Assembly (NCBI GenBank): GCA_964484515.1
Contig: CAZAGT010000002.1
Coordinates: forward strand, 1 to 43,566
DNA from: CAZAGT01 sp964484515
GTDB lineage: Bacteria > Desulfobacterota > DSM-4660 > Desulfatiglandales > HGW-15
Length of the DNA stretch: 43,566 bases
Direction: 5' to 3'
Below, piece after piece: positions 24,800-33,613 of this stretch (within the stretch, counting starts at the first letter, position 1; each line of letters starts with the position of its first letter). Both the position numbers and the translations under genes were made by a program. The notes beneath the pieces were generated by a model. It was not told the origin of the DNA. It saw only the letters and a program-made list of their open reading frames with translations, and made no database searches.

Positions 24800-26212
24800 T
24801 CACGCCGAGGCCATCTCCCGGTGCCCAGGCAGGCAGACCGTTACTCGGGTCCAAGCCCCTTGTTTGCTTTCAAACTTTACCTTCCCGCCGTGGAGCTCGA
24901 CGATTCTCTTCACGATAGACAGTCCTAGTCCGGAGCCGCCGTACCGGAGGGACCTGGACTTTTCGCCCCGGTAGAATTGATCAAACACCTTGGGGATTTC
25001 AGCGTCGGCAACGCCCGGGCCTGTATTAGTAACGGTTATCATCAGTTCGGCAGCGGATTGGTTGCCCATCACTTCAATCCGTCCACCATCCACGTTATAC
25101 TTGAGGGCATTGTCCAGAATATTTGAGAAAGCGCGGTTCAGTTTTTCCGCTTCTCCCTGAATAACGAGCCGGTTGGGAAGGAGGATATCGACCTTGATGT
25201 TGTGGGCATCAGCCAAAAGTTGATATTCCGCTACTAGGGATGACAATAGCTCGGTTATGTGAACCGGCTTTGGATCGATGCCGGTTAACGTTTCCAGGGA
25301 TGACAGCTTCAAGAGATCTTTCACCAATCGCTCCATGCGCAAAACCTGATCGTTTAATCGGAAAAGGTTCTCCTTTGCAAAGGACGGCAATTTTTCCCCA
25401 TCATAGGTGCAAATTTCATCGATAGCCAGCCGTGCGGTGGTCAGCGGCGTTTTCAATTCATGAGATGTATCGAACAGAAAATCTCTCTGCCTCGCGAAAG
25501 AATATTGCAGTCGGTCCAGCATCCGGTTGATGGTCCTCGCGAGTTCATTGAATTCATCGCGTCCTTCTCCGGCCGGTATCCTCCGGTCAAGATTCCTCTC
25601 GCTGATATCTTGAGCTAGATCCTTCATGGCACCAATCGGCTGTAAGATCTTGCCGGCTACAAAACGGCTGATGGCGATCAAAGCAAGGGTGGAGAATATA
25701 AGCCCGGAGACAATGCCGAGACCCAATTCCCATATTTCTTCTTTCAATTTTTCCATGGGCCGAGCGATCTGCACGATGACCGTTCTGCCATCCAACGTAA
25801 GCAAAAAGGTTCTGACCCGGAAGCTCACTTCCCGGCTACGGTTCTGTCCGGGGTCGATGTGTTCGGGCGGGATGACCACGCTGACAATAGCACTGGAGCC
25901 AGGATTTACCGGAGAAAGCTTTACCAATTTTGCCAGGTCGGACTGGTAAAGCATTCTGTTGGTACCTTGCTCGTAAATCTCGATCCAATCGGCATAAAAT
26001 ACATGAGCAGCAGAGTCGAAAGGGGCTGGTACCGATTCTCTTTGTCCCATCACGATCATTCTGGCGGCTATGTTTGCTTCCTCTGCCAGCACCGTATCCA
26101 GAATTTTGATAGATTGTTCCATCAATTCAAAAAACACAACCACGGAAAACAATAAGCTGGCGATAAAGCCGGCCCCGGCAACGAAAAGAGTAATTCTTGT
26201 CTTGACAGTCAC
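24800..26212 (-). CDS. OmpR-class sensor histidine kinase
   Basis: This 470-aa kinase has an N-terminal membrane helix (about 8-30), a periplasmic sensor (about 31-165), a second helix (about 170-192), HAMP (KILQPIGAMKDLAQDISERN), HisKA with the phospho-His in DTSHELKTPLT near 254, and HATPase with N box NILDNALKYN and G box YGGSGLGLSIV. It starts with GTG sharing one base with the stop of the response regulator, so the two are coupled. The periplasmic domain shows no motif naming a ligand. This architecture is shared with metal-sensing CusS-like kinases, but that is only an analogy. Confidence 0.93.
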   Translation of the reverse strand: MTVKTRITLFVAGAGFIASLLFSVVVFFELMEQSIKILDTVLAEEANIAARMIVMGQRESVPAPFDSAAHVFYADWIEIYEQGTNRMLYQSDLAKLVKLSPVNPGSSAIVSVVIPPEHIDPGQNRSREVSFRVRTFLLTLDGRTVIVQIARPMEKLKEEIWELGLGIVSGLIFSTLALIAISRFVAGKILQPIGAMKDLAQDISERNLDRRIPAGEGRDEFNELARTINRMLDRLQYSFARQRDFLFDTSHELKTPLTTARLAIDEICTYDGEKLPSFAKENLFRLNDQVLRMERLVKDLLKLSSLETLTGIDPKPVHITELLSSLVAEYQLLADAHNIKVDILLPNRLVIQGEAEKLNRAFSNILDNALKYNVDGGRIEVMGNQSAAELMITVTNTGPGVADAEIPKVFDQFYRGEKSRSLRYGGSGLGLSIVKRIVELHGGKVKFESKQGAWTRVTVCLPGHREMASA

Positions 26213-26892
26213 TATTCTGAGTCTCTGATAATATATCCGACGCCGCGGATGGTTCGGATGATTTTGCCATGACCCGAATCACCGATTTTATGACGCAGGT
26301 TTTTGATATGGACGTCCACGAAATTAGACATGCTGAAAGGGTCGAAATCATCTCCCCATACGTGTTCGGCCAGGCTAAAGCGTGAGACGGCCCTGTCTTT
26401 ATTATAAAGGAGAAACTCAAGAATGGAAAACTCTCTGGGCGTCAGTTCGATCGGTTTTCCCCCTTTGGTTACCTTGCGGCTTACCGTGTCAAGCTGCAGG
26501 TCCAAAACCTGCAACACGGGTATCGACTGGCTGCCGGATCGCCTGAGCAAAGCGCGCACGCGGGCCAACAACTCGTCCGAGGAAAACGGTTTGGCCAGAT
26601 AGTCATCTGCTCCGAGATCAAGTCCCTTAATCCTGTCTTGGATATCACCCTTTGCCGTAAGCATGAGCACCGGGGTATCGATCCCCGCCTTTCGGGCTTG
26701 CTCCAAGACGGCTAATCCGTCGATTTTTGGCATCATAATATCGAGAATGATCGCATCCATAGGGATTTGGAACAATTTGTCCAACGCCTCTTCTCCATCC
26801 ATCGCCGTCTCGACGATATAACGCTGGTCTTCCAAGATTTCCTTTAATTGTGCGAGCAGCGGGTATTCATCATCGACGATCAAAATTCTCAT
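26212..26892 (-). CDS. OmpR/PhoB-family response regulator
   Basis: This 226-aa regulator has a receiver domain (1-120; acidic pocket VDDE, phospho-Asp in ILDIMMPKIDG near 51, Thr in LMLTAKGD, Lys in YLAKPFSSDEL) and a winged-helix DNA-binding domain (RKVTKGGKPIELTPREFSIL through HIKNLRHKIG). I chose the ATG at 26892 because the family N-terminus is MRILIVDDE and GGGAG lies ~10 nt upstream; a longer frame from 26937 adds 15 atypical residues. It is first in a two-gene operon with the kinase. Targets may include the nearby exporters or its own gene. Confidence 0.94.
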   Translation of the reverse strand: MRILIVDDEYPLLAQLKEILEDQRYIVETAMDGEEALDKLFQIPMDAIILDIMMPKIDGLAVLEQARKAGIDTPVLMLTAKGDIQDRIKGLDLGADDYLAKPFSSDELLARVRALLRRSGSQSIPVLQVLDLQLDTVSRKVTKGGKPIELTPREFSILEFLLYNKDRAVSRFSLAEHVWGDDFDPFSMSNFVDVHIKNLRHKIGDSGHGKIIRTIRGVGYIIRDSE

Positions 26893-27374
26893 AAGCGAGC
26901 GTCTCCCACAGGTTGTTGTCACTCTCTTTTGCCGCAAAAGTTGAAATAGTACCCGTCAATACCGCCACACCATATACCCCTCAGGGCCGCTGTCATCCTG
27001 ATGGGCCGGGGCGGGCAGAGTATCGCACAAATCACGAATCCTTTCTGCCTGGGCAATAAGCCCTGTTTTGCCCCGGTTTCGGTCAATCAAAAGGGTCGCG
27101 GAATTTACATCAAGCAGTCTAGCGGAGGGGCCTCTTTATGATCAATTCCGAGCGCCCTCTCGGCCGTGCCGACGAATACGTTGGGATCTCTCCTTTGGAG
27201 ATGATACATCGAGGCAGCCTAAAATGCACTATTGGGTAATTGAGTGCCGTGTCCCATCAAGATCATGGCATCTTGCTTCTGGTGTTCTCCTGGCACGTTC
27301 CGTCGAGAGTAGGGGGTGGTGAAATCGGACGAAGCGGTCTGCTATGAGCTTTCAGCCATCGACCGTCAAACGGA
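26893..27374. other. Intergenic region upstream of the two-component system
   Basis: This region of 482 bp should contain the promoter of the response regulator gene. The part nearest that gene also holds a coding remnant (26956-27179). From 27180 to 27374 I see nothing I can support. Confidence 0.45.
26956..27179 (-). pseudogene. Frameshifted 3' remnant of an unidentified gene
   Basis: Two minus-strand frames look coding and abut: VFVGTAERALGIDHKEAPP (27179 to ~27122), then, after a shift, LLDVNSATLLIDRNRGKTGL continuing to DDSGPEGYMVWRY and a TGA at 26956. Neither has a start with a ribosome-binding site. They read as the end of one protein broken by a frameshift and truncated upstream. 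I do not recognise the family. Confidence 0.4.
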
Positions 27375-27836
27375 CTACTCGCTCTCGCCCACGAATTGGC
27401 GGGTCCATTTGCGGGTCCCGGGGAGTGTTCGTCTTCTTTGCAGGCGTTCCTTTCTGACTTTGGCCTGTTGCTCGATCTCCGGGCTCCAGAAGGTCAACCA
27501 CTCTCCTTTTTCAAGCACTTCCGCAGTTTCTACCTGGATTGCGTTGCCCTCCAAAGTCAGGGTCCCCACGACCTTGACCGGGTCGTTCAAGTGCCTTGAC
27601 AAAACGGAGTGCTTGATGTTGGACAGCAGATAGTACCTGCCTTCATCGCTGACCAGGACAAAGATATCCTCCATGGCCGCAATGATGACCTCTTCCCGCG
27701 GCGTGCAGGTCTCGGCCGCACAGGTGCTGAGCAGTCCTTGAATCGTCCCTGTCACCTCGACCATGTCATCGGCCCTGCTCTGAGCGGTGATGCAGAGGAT
27801 CATCACCAAGATGATATCCAAAATCCCATTCTTCAT
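27375..27836 (-). CDS. Exported protein of unknown function
   Basis: This 153-aa protein starts at ATG 27836 (AGAGG upstream; an ATG nine codons earlier would spoil the signal). Residues 1-21 form a signal peptide ending TAQSRADD. The mature part is beta-rich (MVEVTGTIQGLLSTC, VVGTLTLEGNAIQVETAEVL), resembling small OB-like periplasmic domains, with a Cys pair (CAAETC) that may form a disulfide. The tail is basic. It lies 42 bp after the LbtU-like fragment, so it may once have been in an operon with an outer-membrane porin. Confidence 0.7.
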   Translation of the reverse strand: MKNGILDIILVMILCITAQSRADDMVEVTGTIQGLLSTCAAETCTPREEVIIAAMEDIFVLVSDEGRYYLLSNIKHSVLSRHLNDPVKVVGTLTLEGNAIQVETAEVLEKGEWLTFWSPEIEQQAKVRKERLQRRRTLPGTRKWTRQFVGESE

Positions 27837-27878
27837 TCTCTTGCCTCTTTGCTTGGTTCGCAAGCTTGGATTGGAAAA

Positions 27879-28223
27879 CTAGAATTCGACTGCCATCTGA
27901 CCAAAAACGATATCCCGTTCGTCGCGTCCCTTCACGTGACCATCAGGACAATGGTCGCGGAAATAGGCAATCAAGGCCACAATTCCTTCCCAGATCGTCT
28001 GGTTGAATTCAATCCCATACCGTCGTTCCGGGAACCCGAAGGCCTCGCAATCATCGGAGCCTTCAATCTTAAAGGCGATCTCGAGGTTATGGCCCCAGTC
28101 CCGGTTGTAACCGAACTCAATGTTCCAGACCCGGGGGCACGCCCCTTCGCCGGTGACCGTGGCGATTTCAGAGGGGGCAAAATTGTCCAGGGCGGTCATG
28201 TACTCCGCGTGAGCTAATTTAAG
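27879..28223 (-). pseudogene. 5'-truncated LbtU-like outer-membrane porin fragment
   Basis: The minus strand encodes the last ~115 residues of a beta-barrel protein. AHAEYMTALDNFAP begins before the first ATG (28199), so homology extends past any start codon. The strand pattern WNIEFGYNRDWGHNLEIAF, then RYGIEFNQTIWEG, then RDIVFGQMAVEF with a C-terminal Phe, is that of LbtU-family siderophore-type porins. The N-terminal two-thirds are missing. The break lies about 170 bp from the GT39 gene. Confidence 0.65.
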
Positions 28224-28392
28224 AGGCCAGGATTATCGCCAGGATTGTCTTTCGGGCTACCGCATTAAGTCGATCAACCCAGTTTACTTCCGATACCTTC
28301 CTTCTTGACCTAATTACCTACCCCATAATAATTCTCCAAAAAACCACCCCCTTCCTCTAGGTCATGTCCAAGAATTGCACGGGCCAAGCCGA

Positions 28393-30453
28393 TCACTCCG
28401 GTTTGCCCCCCAAAGCCGATCCCTTGTACCCGTACACGACCCGATAGAAAGATCTTGCTGTTCCACGACCGTTCTTGACGGCGACCATCTCTCTTACAGG
28501 CCCCGAACGCCCAATTCGCGAATCAATCTGGCGGTTTCGTATTTCATTGATGTTGTTTGCCACCAAAATCATCGGTTTTTTGATCTGCAGGTCGGAAGGA
28601 CACCAGAACTGGTACATATGGCTGTCGCCACCGAACAGGTGCTGACCGCCTATATCCTCGACTACGGTATCCCAATCCCGATCGCCTTTGTCCGCCTTGA
28701 CGCGGGCGGTGTAAAATGCCAACCAGCTGCTTGTTCGGTCAATGTCCATACCGACCAGAAGGGGGCGCATGCCGGTCTCCAATGCAACATCCCGCGCTTT
28801 CATTTCCAATTGCGCCGCCAGGTCGTACCAGCCTAGTCCCAGTTGGTTTATTGGATAGGGTAACGCCGGAACCCCCAGTGTCAGATGGAGCATGCCGGCA
28901 CCATAGACCACAAGGAGGGTGACAGCTGTCGCCGGCCAGGGGTGATGGGACCAGCGGCGCAGCCGGCCGTCTGATGTCGAAGGTTGAACCGTCATGAGAT
29001 GGGCGACATACGGCAAAAGACCCAGCCACAGGGGTCCGGTCCAGTTTAGCTTGTGCATGCGCAAAAGACTGAAGATGAAGAAGACGGCCAGCGGGCTGAA
29101 CGTCAGTGTCATAAACAGCCGCCAAACGCGGTCTTGTTTGCCGGGTTCGGCTCTGGTACTTTCGACAGAAAATATGCGACGGCCGGAGGCTGCCGTGACA
29201 ATGGACACGATCCCGACAGGGGTCAGCAGCAGCAAGATGCTCCCGATCAAATCCTGAAATGCAAAATGAAACTCGGCCAAGAACCGGCGTGGGCCTTGAA
29301 ATTGAAAAGAGGCCCATTCGTGTTGGGCGTTCCATATGATCACGGGCAAAAACAGAAGCAGGGATATCAGAATCGCCAGATAGGGCGCGGGGTGCCGACA
29401 CCAGCGTCGCCGTGCCATCGGATCGAGCAGGACGAAGGCCAGCAGAGAGATCGCCAGCAGTGCCATGGTGTATTTTGACAGCATCCCGAGCCCCAGGGCA
29501 ATGCCGACGCCGTACCAGGCACGTGGTTTTTCCTCGACCAGTGCACAGTAGATGTAGTACAGGGCCGCCGCCCAGCAAACTGTCAGGCAACTGTCCGGCA
29601 GCATGACGAAGCCGAAGATGAAGTAGACGGGAAGAAGCGTGAAAAGCAGAACGGTGGCCGCGGCCGTGGGCGTATCGAACATTCTTTTCCCAAGTCGGTA
29701 AAGATATGCAGCACCTAAGAACCAAAGACAGAATGCGCCCATTCGTACGGCCATCTCGTGATGGCCCAAAAACTTTGTGAACAGCCGAATAATCCAGGCA
29801 ACCATGGGCGGGTGATCCAGGTAGCCGATGTCCAGGTGCCGGGAATAGTTCCAATAATAGGCTTCTTCGTGAAGAAGTTCCGGCAATCCGAGGTAGACCA
29901 TCCGCAGGGCGACCGCGTACGCCAGTAGGGCCGCGATCAGTTTCGGCCAAGTCTCCCCGGTTACCCCCGAGAAACTACCTAGTAGGCGGGCATCGGAGAG
30001 ATAAACCAAGCAGCCATAGATCATCCCATAAGCAACGATAGATCCTGACGCCGCCGCGAGGGTAAAAGACATCTGGCCCCAACGGGCTGCCCAGGCCAGC
30101 ATGCCGCCTCGGAGGAAAAGTGCAAGCAGCACGAAGATGGCAAACCTTGTTGCCGACGCTTGGTCGGTGACGACCTTAGAAAAGGCTTGGTGCCTTACCC
30201 ACAACAAATAGATAGCAGCGGCCGACACCGGAAGACTGACCATATGGGCAATAAAAAGGGGGGTCCCTGTCCGGCAGAGGAAGATCAGGAGAATTAGGTC
30301 AAGAAACAACCCGAAAAAGCATGTCAACCCGACAACGAGTCGCTCTGACAACGATCCCGCGGACTTCGTTGTGAGGATCCCATCGATGCTGTCCGTTGAT
30401 GGGTGCTGTGTGAGTAGCCGTGGCATATGTTTTGTGCCGCTTGGGGGGCGCAT
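28393..30453 (-). CDS. GT39/ArnT-like membrane glycosyltransferase
   Basis: This 686-aa polytopic inner-membrane protein has about 11-13 helices. The catalytic acidic loop HEEAYYWNYSRHLD followed by YLDHPPMVAWIIRLF is diagnostic of ArnT/PMT-like (GT39/GT83, GT-C fold) enzymes, which move a sugar from a polyprenyl-phosphate donor to lipid A, protein or polysaccharide in the periplasm. The N-terminal ~150 residues are an extra hydrophobic region. The C-terminal soluble part contains GDSHMYQFW. It follows a 67-aa membrane protein gene and is probably cotranscribed. About 100 bp of its coding region is duplicated at 33442-33538. Confidence 0.88.
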   Translation of the reverse strand: MRPPSGTKHMPRLLTQHPSTDSIDGILTTKSAGSLSERLVVGLTCFFGLFLDLILLIFLCRTGTPLFIAHMVSLPVSAAAIYLLWVRHQAFSKVVTDQASATRFAIFVLLALFLRGGMLAWAARWGQMSFTLAAASGSIVAYGMIYGCLVYLSDARLLGSFSGVTGETWPKLIAALLAYAVALRMVYLGLPELLHEEAYYWNYSRHLDIGYLDHPPMVAWIIRLFTKFLGHHEMAVRMGAFCLWFLGAAYLYRLGKRMFDTPTAAATVLLFTLLPVYFIFGFVMLPDSCLTVCWAAALYYIYCALVEEKPRAWYGVGIALGLGMLSKYTMALLAISLLAFVLLDPMARRRWCRHPAPYLAILISLLLFLPVIIWNAQHEWASFQFQGPRRFLAEFHFAFQDLIGSILLLLTPVGIVSIVTAASGRRIFSVESTRAEPGKQDRVWRLFMTLTFSPLAVFFIFSLLRMHKLNWTGPLWLGLLPYVAHLMTVQPSTSDGRLRRWSHHPWPATAVTLLVVYGAGMLHLTLGVPALPYPINQLGLGWYDLAAQLEMKARDVALETGMRPLLVGMDIDRTSSWLAFYTARVKADKGDRDWDTVVEDIGGQHLFGGDSHMYQFWCPSDLQIKKPMILVANNINEIRNRQIDSRIGRSGPVREMVAVKNGRGTARSFYRVVYGYKGSALGGKPE

Positions 30454-30505
30454 TGGAGGCGCCCCGCATTCAGCCCGTAGCCGACCATCACTGTGAATGA
30501 CTGGT

Positions 30506-30709
30506 CTATCGTCCCTCTGTGATGCGAGTCGTGGTGGATGCGAGTCCCTGTGTGCTCATTCGAAGAAGTATCAAGGCGCAACCGATGCAGGCTGCGGCGA
30601 CCACGCAATTGCCGATTTCATACACCGTTGCGGCGTTACCCTGGGATACCGCCACCTGTGCCACGCGCTCAGGCAAATGGCTGAAAAGGTTCTCGAGGCG
30701 TCGGTTCAT
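30506..30709 (-). CDS. Small single-helix membrane protein
   Basis: This 67-aa protein has a basic amphipathic start (MNRRLENLFSHLPERVAQVA) and one hydrophobic helix (EIGNCVVAAACIGCALILL). GGAGGGG lies 3-4 nt before the ATG. It precedes the glycosyltransferase gene by 52 bp. I know no family. A degraded copy at 33442-33640 has lost the start (ATG to ACG) and carries a stop, and conservation of the surrounding sequence supports this copy as the real gene. Confidence 0.6.
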   Translation of the reverse strand: MNRRLENLFSHLPERVAQVAVSQGNAATVYEIGNCVVAAACIGCALILLRMSTQGLASTTTRITEGR

Positions 30710-30981
30710 GATCCCCTCCGTATATTCTTTTCACTTCATCTGAATTCTGTGATTTCACAGTTAGCTACAAAAAAGACGGCCCACATTTTTCCGGCCGAGT
30801 TTGATGTGGAATGTAGCAGGTCAAAATGAAGAAAGGATGAAGACGACAGGGAGGAGAATATTTTTGGGGTTAGCCGGTTTTGACTACGTCGTAGACTCCG
30901 CTGGCGCGCACCGCCACCACGGAACAACCGCAGGCCGTGGCCCCCTGGTAAATGGATCAACTGCTTGAGCAATTGAACGCC
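30596..30981. repeat. Direct repeat copy 1 (small-gene promoter region)
   Basis: This 386-bp segment covers the 5' part of the 67-aa gene and its upstream region. It recurs at 33536-33919 in the same orientation at roughly 88-90% identity by eye. It includes the palindrome CTGTGATTTCACAG (30747-30760) upstream of the ribosome-binding site. Confidence 0.9.
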
Positions 30982-31027
30982 TGGCCTGGATTTCCATGTT
31001 AGTTTTTTGACTTAACACCACGGAGCG

Positions 31028-31720
31028 CTATCCGAAGAGAAACCGGAGCCTTTTTCTTCCCAGCCATGGTATCCGGATATCGGTTTTGTCAAAACCCGCT
31101 GCAATCAATAAAGGATTGTGAGCTCTTTTTTGAAAACGAACCAGGATTTCCTTCTCATCGATGATTAGCGTAGCGGTGGCGTCAATGAAGTCTCTGAAGA
31201 TATGCCGGGACTTGGCCCTTTGGTATCCATGGCTGAGTTGGGAGCCGAAGAAACGATAAAGACTGCTTGCCATGAGGGTGAGTTGCAGGTCAAGGTTGAC
31301 TTTCATGGCCACCGCCGAAGAGAGTGCGTCCATATGGAAGAAATCGATCCCGTCTGCGAGGTTGTTTTCGATCAGTATTCGTTGGGCATAGCGCTGGATG
31401 AGTTGGGCGGCTGATCGTTTGAGCTGGTTGGTCAGGAGAAAGGTAGGCTCTAGGTGGCCAAGCTCGGCAATCACCAACTGGCGCAGGGGGCCCTGGTAGT
31501 CTTCCAGGGTGATCTTGTGATCCAGGATTCTTTGGGTTTTATAGATGCGTGAGACCCCATCGAGCGCAATCCGTCTCCATGCGGAGAGGGGCTCTTGGTG
31601 CACCTGCGGAAGTACCCGCCTTGCCCTCTCGTCGTTCTCAAATCGTCTTTGAGGCCTAAAAGGCTTCTTCAAGTGCGCTGCAAGAGTTGCCGCGCAGCGC
31701 TCGATGAGCGAGTTGCCCAT
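31028..31720 (-). pseudogene. C-terminal fragment of a DDE-type transposase
   Basis: The 230 codons read like the C-terminal half of an insertion-sequence transposase. LIERCAATLAAHLKKPFRP, ENNLADGIDFFHMDALSSAV, LDLQLTLMASSLYRFFGS and AHNPLLIAAGFDKTDIRIPW form conserved-looking blocks with a catalytic-type Asp/His-rich centre. The upstream frame is closed by TGA near 31733 and there is no ribosome-binding site, so the N-terminal half is missing. I cannot name the IS family. It lies between the two direct repeats and may mark the event that brought the methyltransferase pair here. Confidence 0.6.
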
Positions 31721-31860
31721 TGCTGATCACAAAAAGGCCCTCCAAAGTGGCAGGAAAGAAATTTGGTCAACAATGGTCAACTCCCTGAAGAAACATCCCC
31801 CCTTTTCGCTCCCCTTCACCCCATTCCTGGTTAGTAAACGGCAGAGGGAAAGGGGAAAAC

Positions 31861-32628
31861 CTATATGCGATCTGTTTTCTTCAGGAAACGAGCAATGCCG
31901 TATAGGATAAAGAAAGGAATTGAAAATTGAACCAAGAGTCCGGGACGGCCGAGTATGCCGACCGGGCCGATCAGGTAGCGGTATTTGGCTATCAGAAGAA
32001 CGTAAGCACCGAAACAAAAAAGGAACAGGGTCCCATACTCCTTGGCGGTCACCCTTTTCCAGTCGAAGTGCTGCCGTCTCATTGTCTGCGCCAGACCCTG
32101 CAGCTGTGGCACGAAGCGGTTCGTATCGTGAACGTACGCGTCATATGTTTCCCCAAATTTCTCGCTCAGGAAACGCTCTTCTTCAAAGACGATGCTCACG
32201 TAGACCAGAAGAAAGAAAGGAAAAATAGCGAGGGACGTCCAGGGCGAGCCGTACATCAGGCAGAACCCCAAGGCGAAAAAGAGATTGCCGACATACATCG
32301 GATTACGCGTATGTGCAAAGATCCCCTCTGTCACTAGGTCCTCTGCGTAAACCCGTCCGTGGCGCCCCCCCCGGACAATGGAGTAGACGAGGCCGATCGT
32401 GAGGCATCGGATGGTTTCACCAAGTGTAGCCACCACCAGGCCGATACCGGTTGCATAGGCATCCCATTTCGGATTCCTCGCAAAAAATGCAGGCCGAACA
32501 AAAAGCGCCACCAGCACGTAAATAACGGGAAATAATCCATTTCGGAAGCGAAAGAAAAAAGCTCCGATGGCACAAAGCGTTTTATCCGCGGAAGAGTGAC
32601 CTCTTGCGATCTTTTTAGCAGCGATCAT
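31861..32628 (-). CDS. ICMT/PEMT-like membrane methyltransferase
   Basis: This 255-aa integral-membrane protein has about 6 helices. The SAM-binding signature of isoprenylcysteine and phospholipid methyltransferases is clear: GIFAHTRNPMYVGN, then EEERFLSEKFGETYDAYVHD, at about 106-180. Substrates in bacteria are usually lipids or unknown small molecules; protein prenylation is not expected. Its ATG overlaps the stop of the CmoA-like gene (ATGA at 32625-32628), so the two are made together. Genes for a full known pathway are not adjacent. Confidence 0.85.
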   Translation of the reverse strand: MIAAKKIARGHSSADKTLCAIGAFFFRFRNGLFPVIYVLVALFVRPAFFARNPKWDAYATGIGLVVATLGETIRCLTIGLVYSIVRGGRHGRVYAEDLVTEGIFAHTRNPMYVGNLFFALGFCLMYGSPWTSLAIFPFFLLVYVSIVFEEERFLSEKFGETYDAYVHDTNRFVPQLQGLAQTMRRQHFDWKRVTAKEYGTLFLFCFGAYVLLIAKYRYLIGPVGILGRPGLLVQFSIPFFILYGIARFLKKTDRI

Positions 32629-33356
32629 TTTATGGCAATCATCCCGCAGAAGTTATACCACCTGAAGAACGACTCGCAATGCCTAAACCCGCATTCCACA
32701 AGAAGATCTCGGTTCTCGGAATATTGGTACGGAATCAACACGTTCTCAAGGGCTTCCCTTTTCTGTGCAATCTCCATCTCCGAGTAGCCGTTCCTCTTTT
32801 TCATTTGGTAGTAGTATTTGATGAACAATCTGTTGATCGTCGAGTCCGGACTGAGCAACTTCTCAACGAGGATGAGACATCCATCCTTATTGATGCCAGA
32901 AGTGATCTCCTCGACCACGCGCGTGCGACGAAGCGGTCTGACAAATTGAAGGACCAGGTTCATAATGACCACGGAGGCGTTTTCAATGCTCACACCATTA
33001 TTCAGATCTGAATAGATGAGTTCACAAGGGTGCGTAATTGTAAAGCTCGCCAGCTTTTCTTTCGCCTTGGCAAGCATCGCCTCCGACGCATCCGTACCGA
33101 TCAAATTCACGCCCTTGGCTATCACGGGATCGATTTGGATAAATGTGTTGCAGGTGGAACATCCCAGATCGTAGAGGTTGGTGCCGGGGACAGCAAAATC
33201 GGCCGCCATCTCCCCGATCATCCGCTGAATCTCTGTGTAGAAGGGGATCGAGCGGTCGAGCATATTGTCAAAGACCTTGGCCGTGTCCTCGTTGAAATCG
33301 AAATCCTTCGCTTTACGGTTTTCCTCTCGAAACAGTTCATCCCTCGTTGATAACAT
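32625..33356 (-). CDS. CmoA-like SAM-dependent enzyme
   Basis: This 243-aa class I methyltransferase-fold protein resembles CmoA, the carboxy-SAM synthase of tRNA wobble-uridine modification: FDFNEDTAKVFDNMLDRSIP, YDLGCSTCNTFIQI (SAM motif), NASVVIMNLVLQFV, and NGYSEMEIAQKREALENVLI. GGAGG lies 6 nt before the ATG. No cmoB is next to it. The partner is instead a membrane ICMT-like methyltransferase, which hints that carboxy-SAM or methyl transfer serves another pathway here. The start of its transcript may come from the rearranged promoter copy upstream. Confidence 0.8.
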   Translation of the reverse strand: MLSTRDELFREENRKAKDFDFNEDTAKVFDNMLDRSIPFYTEIQRMIGEMAADFAVPGTNLYDLGCSTCNTFIQIDPVIAKGVNLIGTDASEAMLAKAKEKLASFTITHPCELIYSDLNNGVSIENASVVIMNLVLQFVRPLRRTRVVEEITSGINKDGCLILVEKLLSPDSTINRLFIKYYYQMKKRNGYSEMEIAQKREALENVLIPYQYSENRDLLVECGFRHCESFFRWYNFCGMIAIK

Positions 33357-33415
33357 AGAACTCCTCCTTGGCGGCCATATTATTGATAAAATATTCCTTT
33401 TGCGAGATGGGCAAT

Positions 33416-33613
33416 CTATGAAAATGGCTTTTGTGTGTCATGATATGCAGCACCTAAGCACCAAAGACAGAATGCGCGCAGTCGTACGGCGATCTCGTGA
33501 TGGCCCAAAAACTGTGTGAACAGCCGAATGATCCAGGCGACCACGCAAATGCCGATTCCATATGTCGCGGCATTACCCTGGGATACCGCCACCTGTGCCA
33601 CGCGCTCAGGCAA
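33416..33613 (-). pseudogene. Chimeric remnant: 67-aa protein fused to a glycosyltransferase segment
   Basis: The frame reads PERVAQVAVSQGNAAT, as in the 67-aa protein, then CVVAWIIRLFTQFLGHHE, as in the glycosyltransferase. The fusion is in frame across the deletion. The original start is ACG and TGA follows two codons later, so it is most likely untranslated, unless a TTG at 33613 is used. Its decay supports copy 2 being the derived one. Confidence 0.7.

Noticed and set aside
30747..30760. CTGTGATTTCACAG as a CRP binding site
   Set aside because: The half-sites TGTGA and TCACA are separated by only 2 bp rather than 6. It may be an operator for something else, but CRP is not supported.
30736..30972. 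Leftward 78-codon frame in the repeat upstream of the 67-aa gene
   Set aside because: The second copy at 33618-33896 shifts frame several times relative to it, so the sequence is not conserved as protein; it looks like a promoter and leader region.
31028..31720. Complete insertion sequence around the transposase remnant
   Set aside because: The N-terminal half of the transposase is missing and I could not find a matching pair of terminal inverted repeats or a target duplication.
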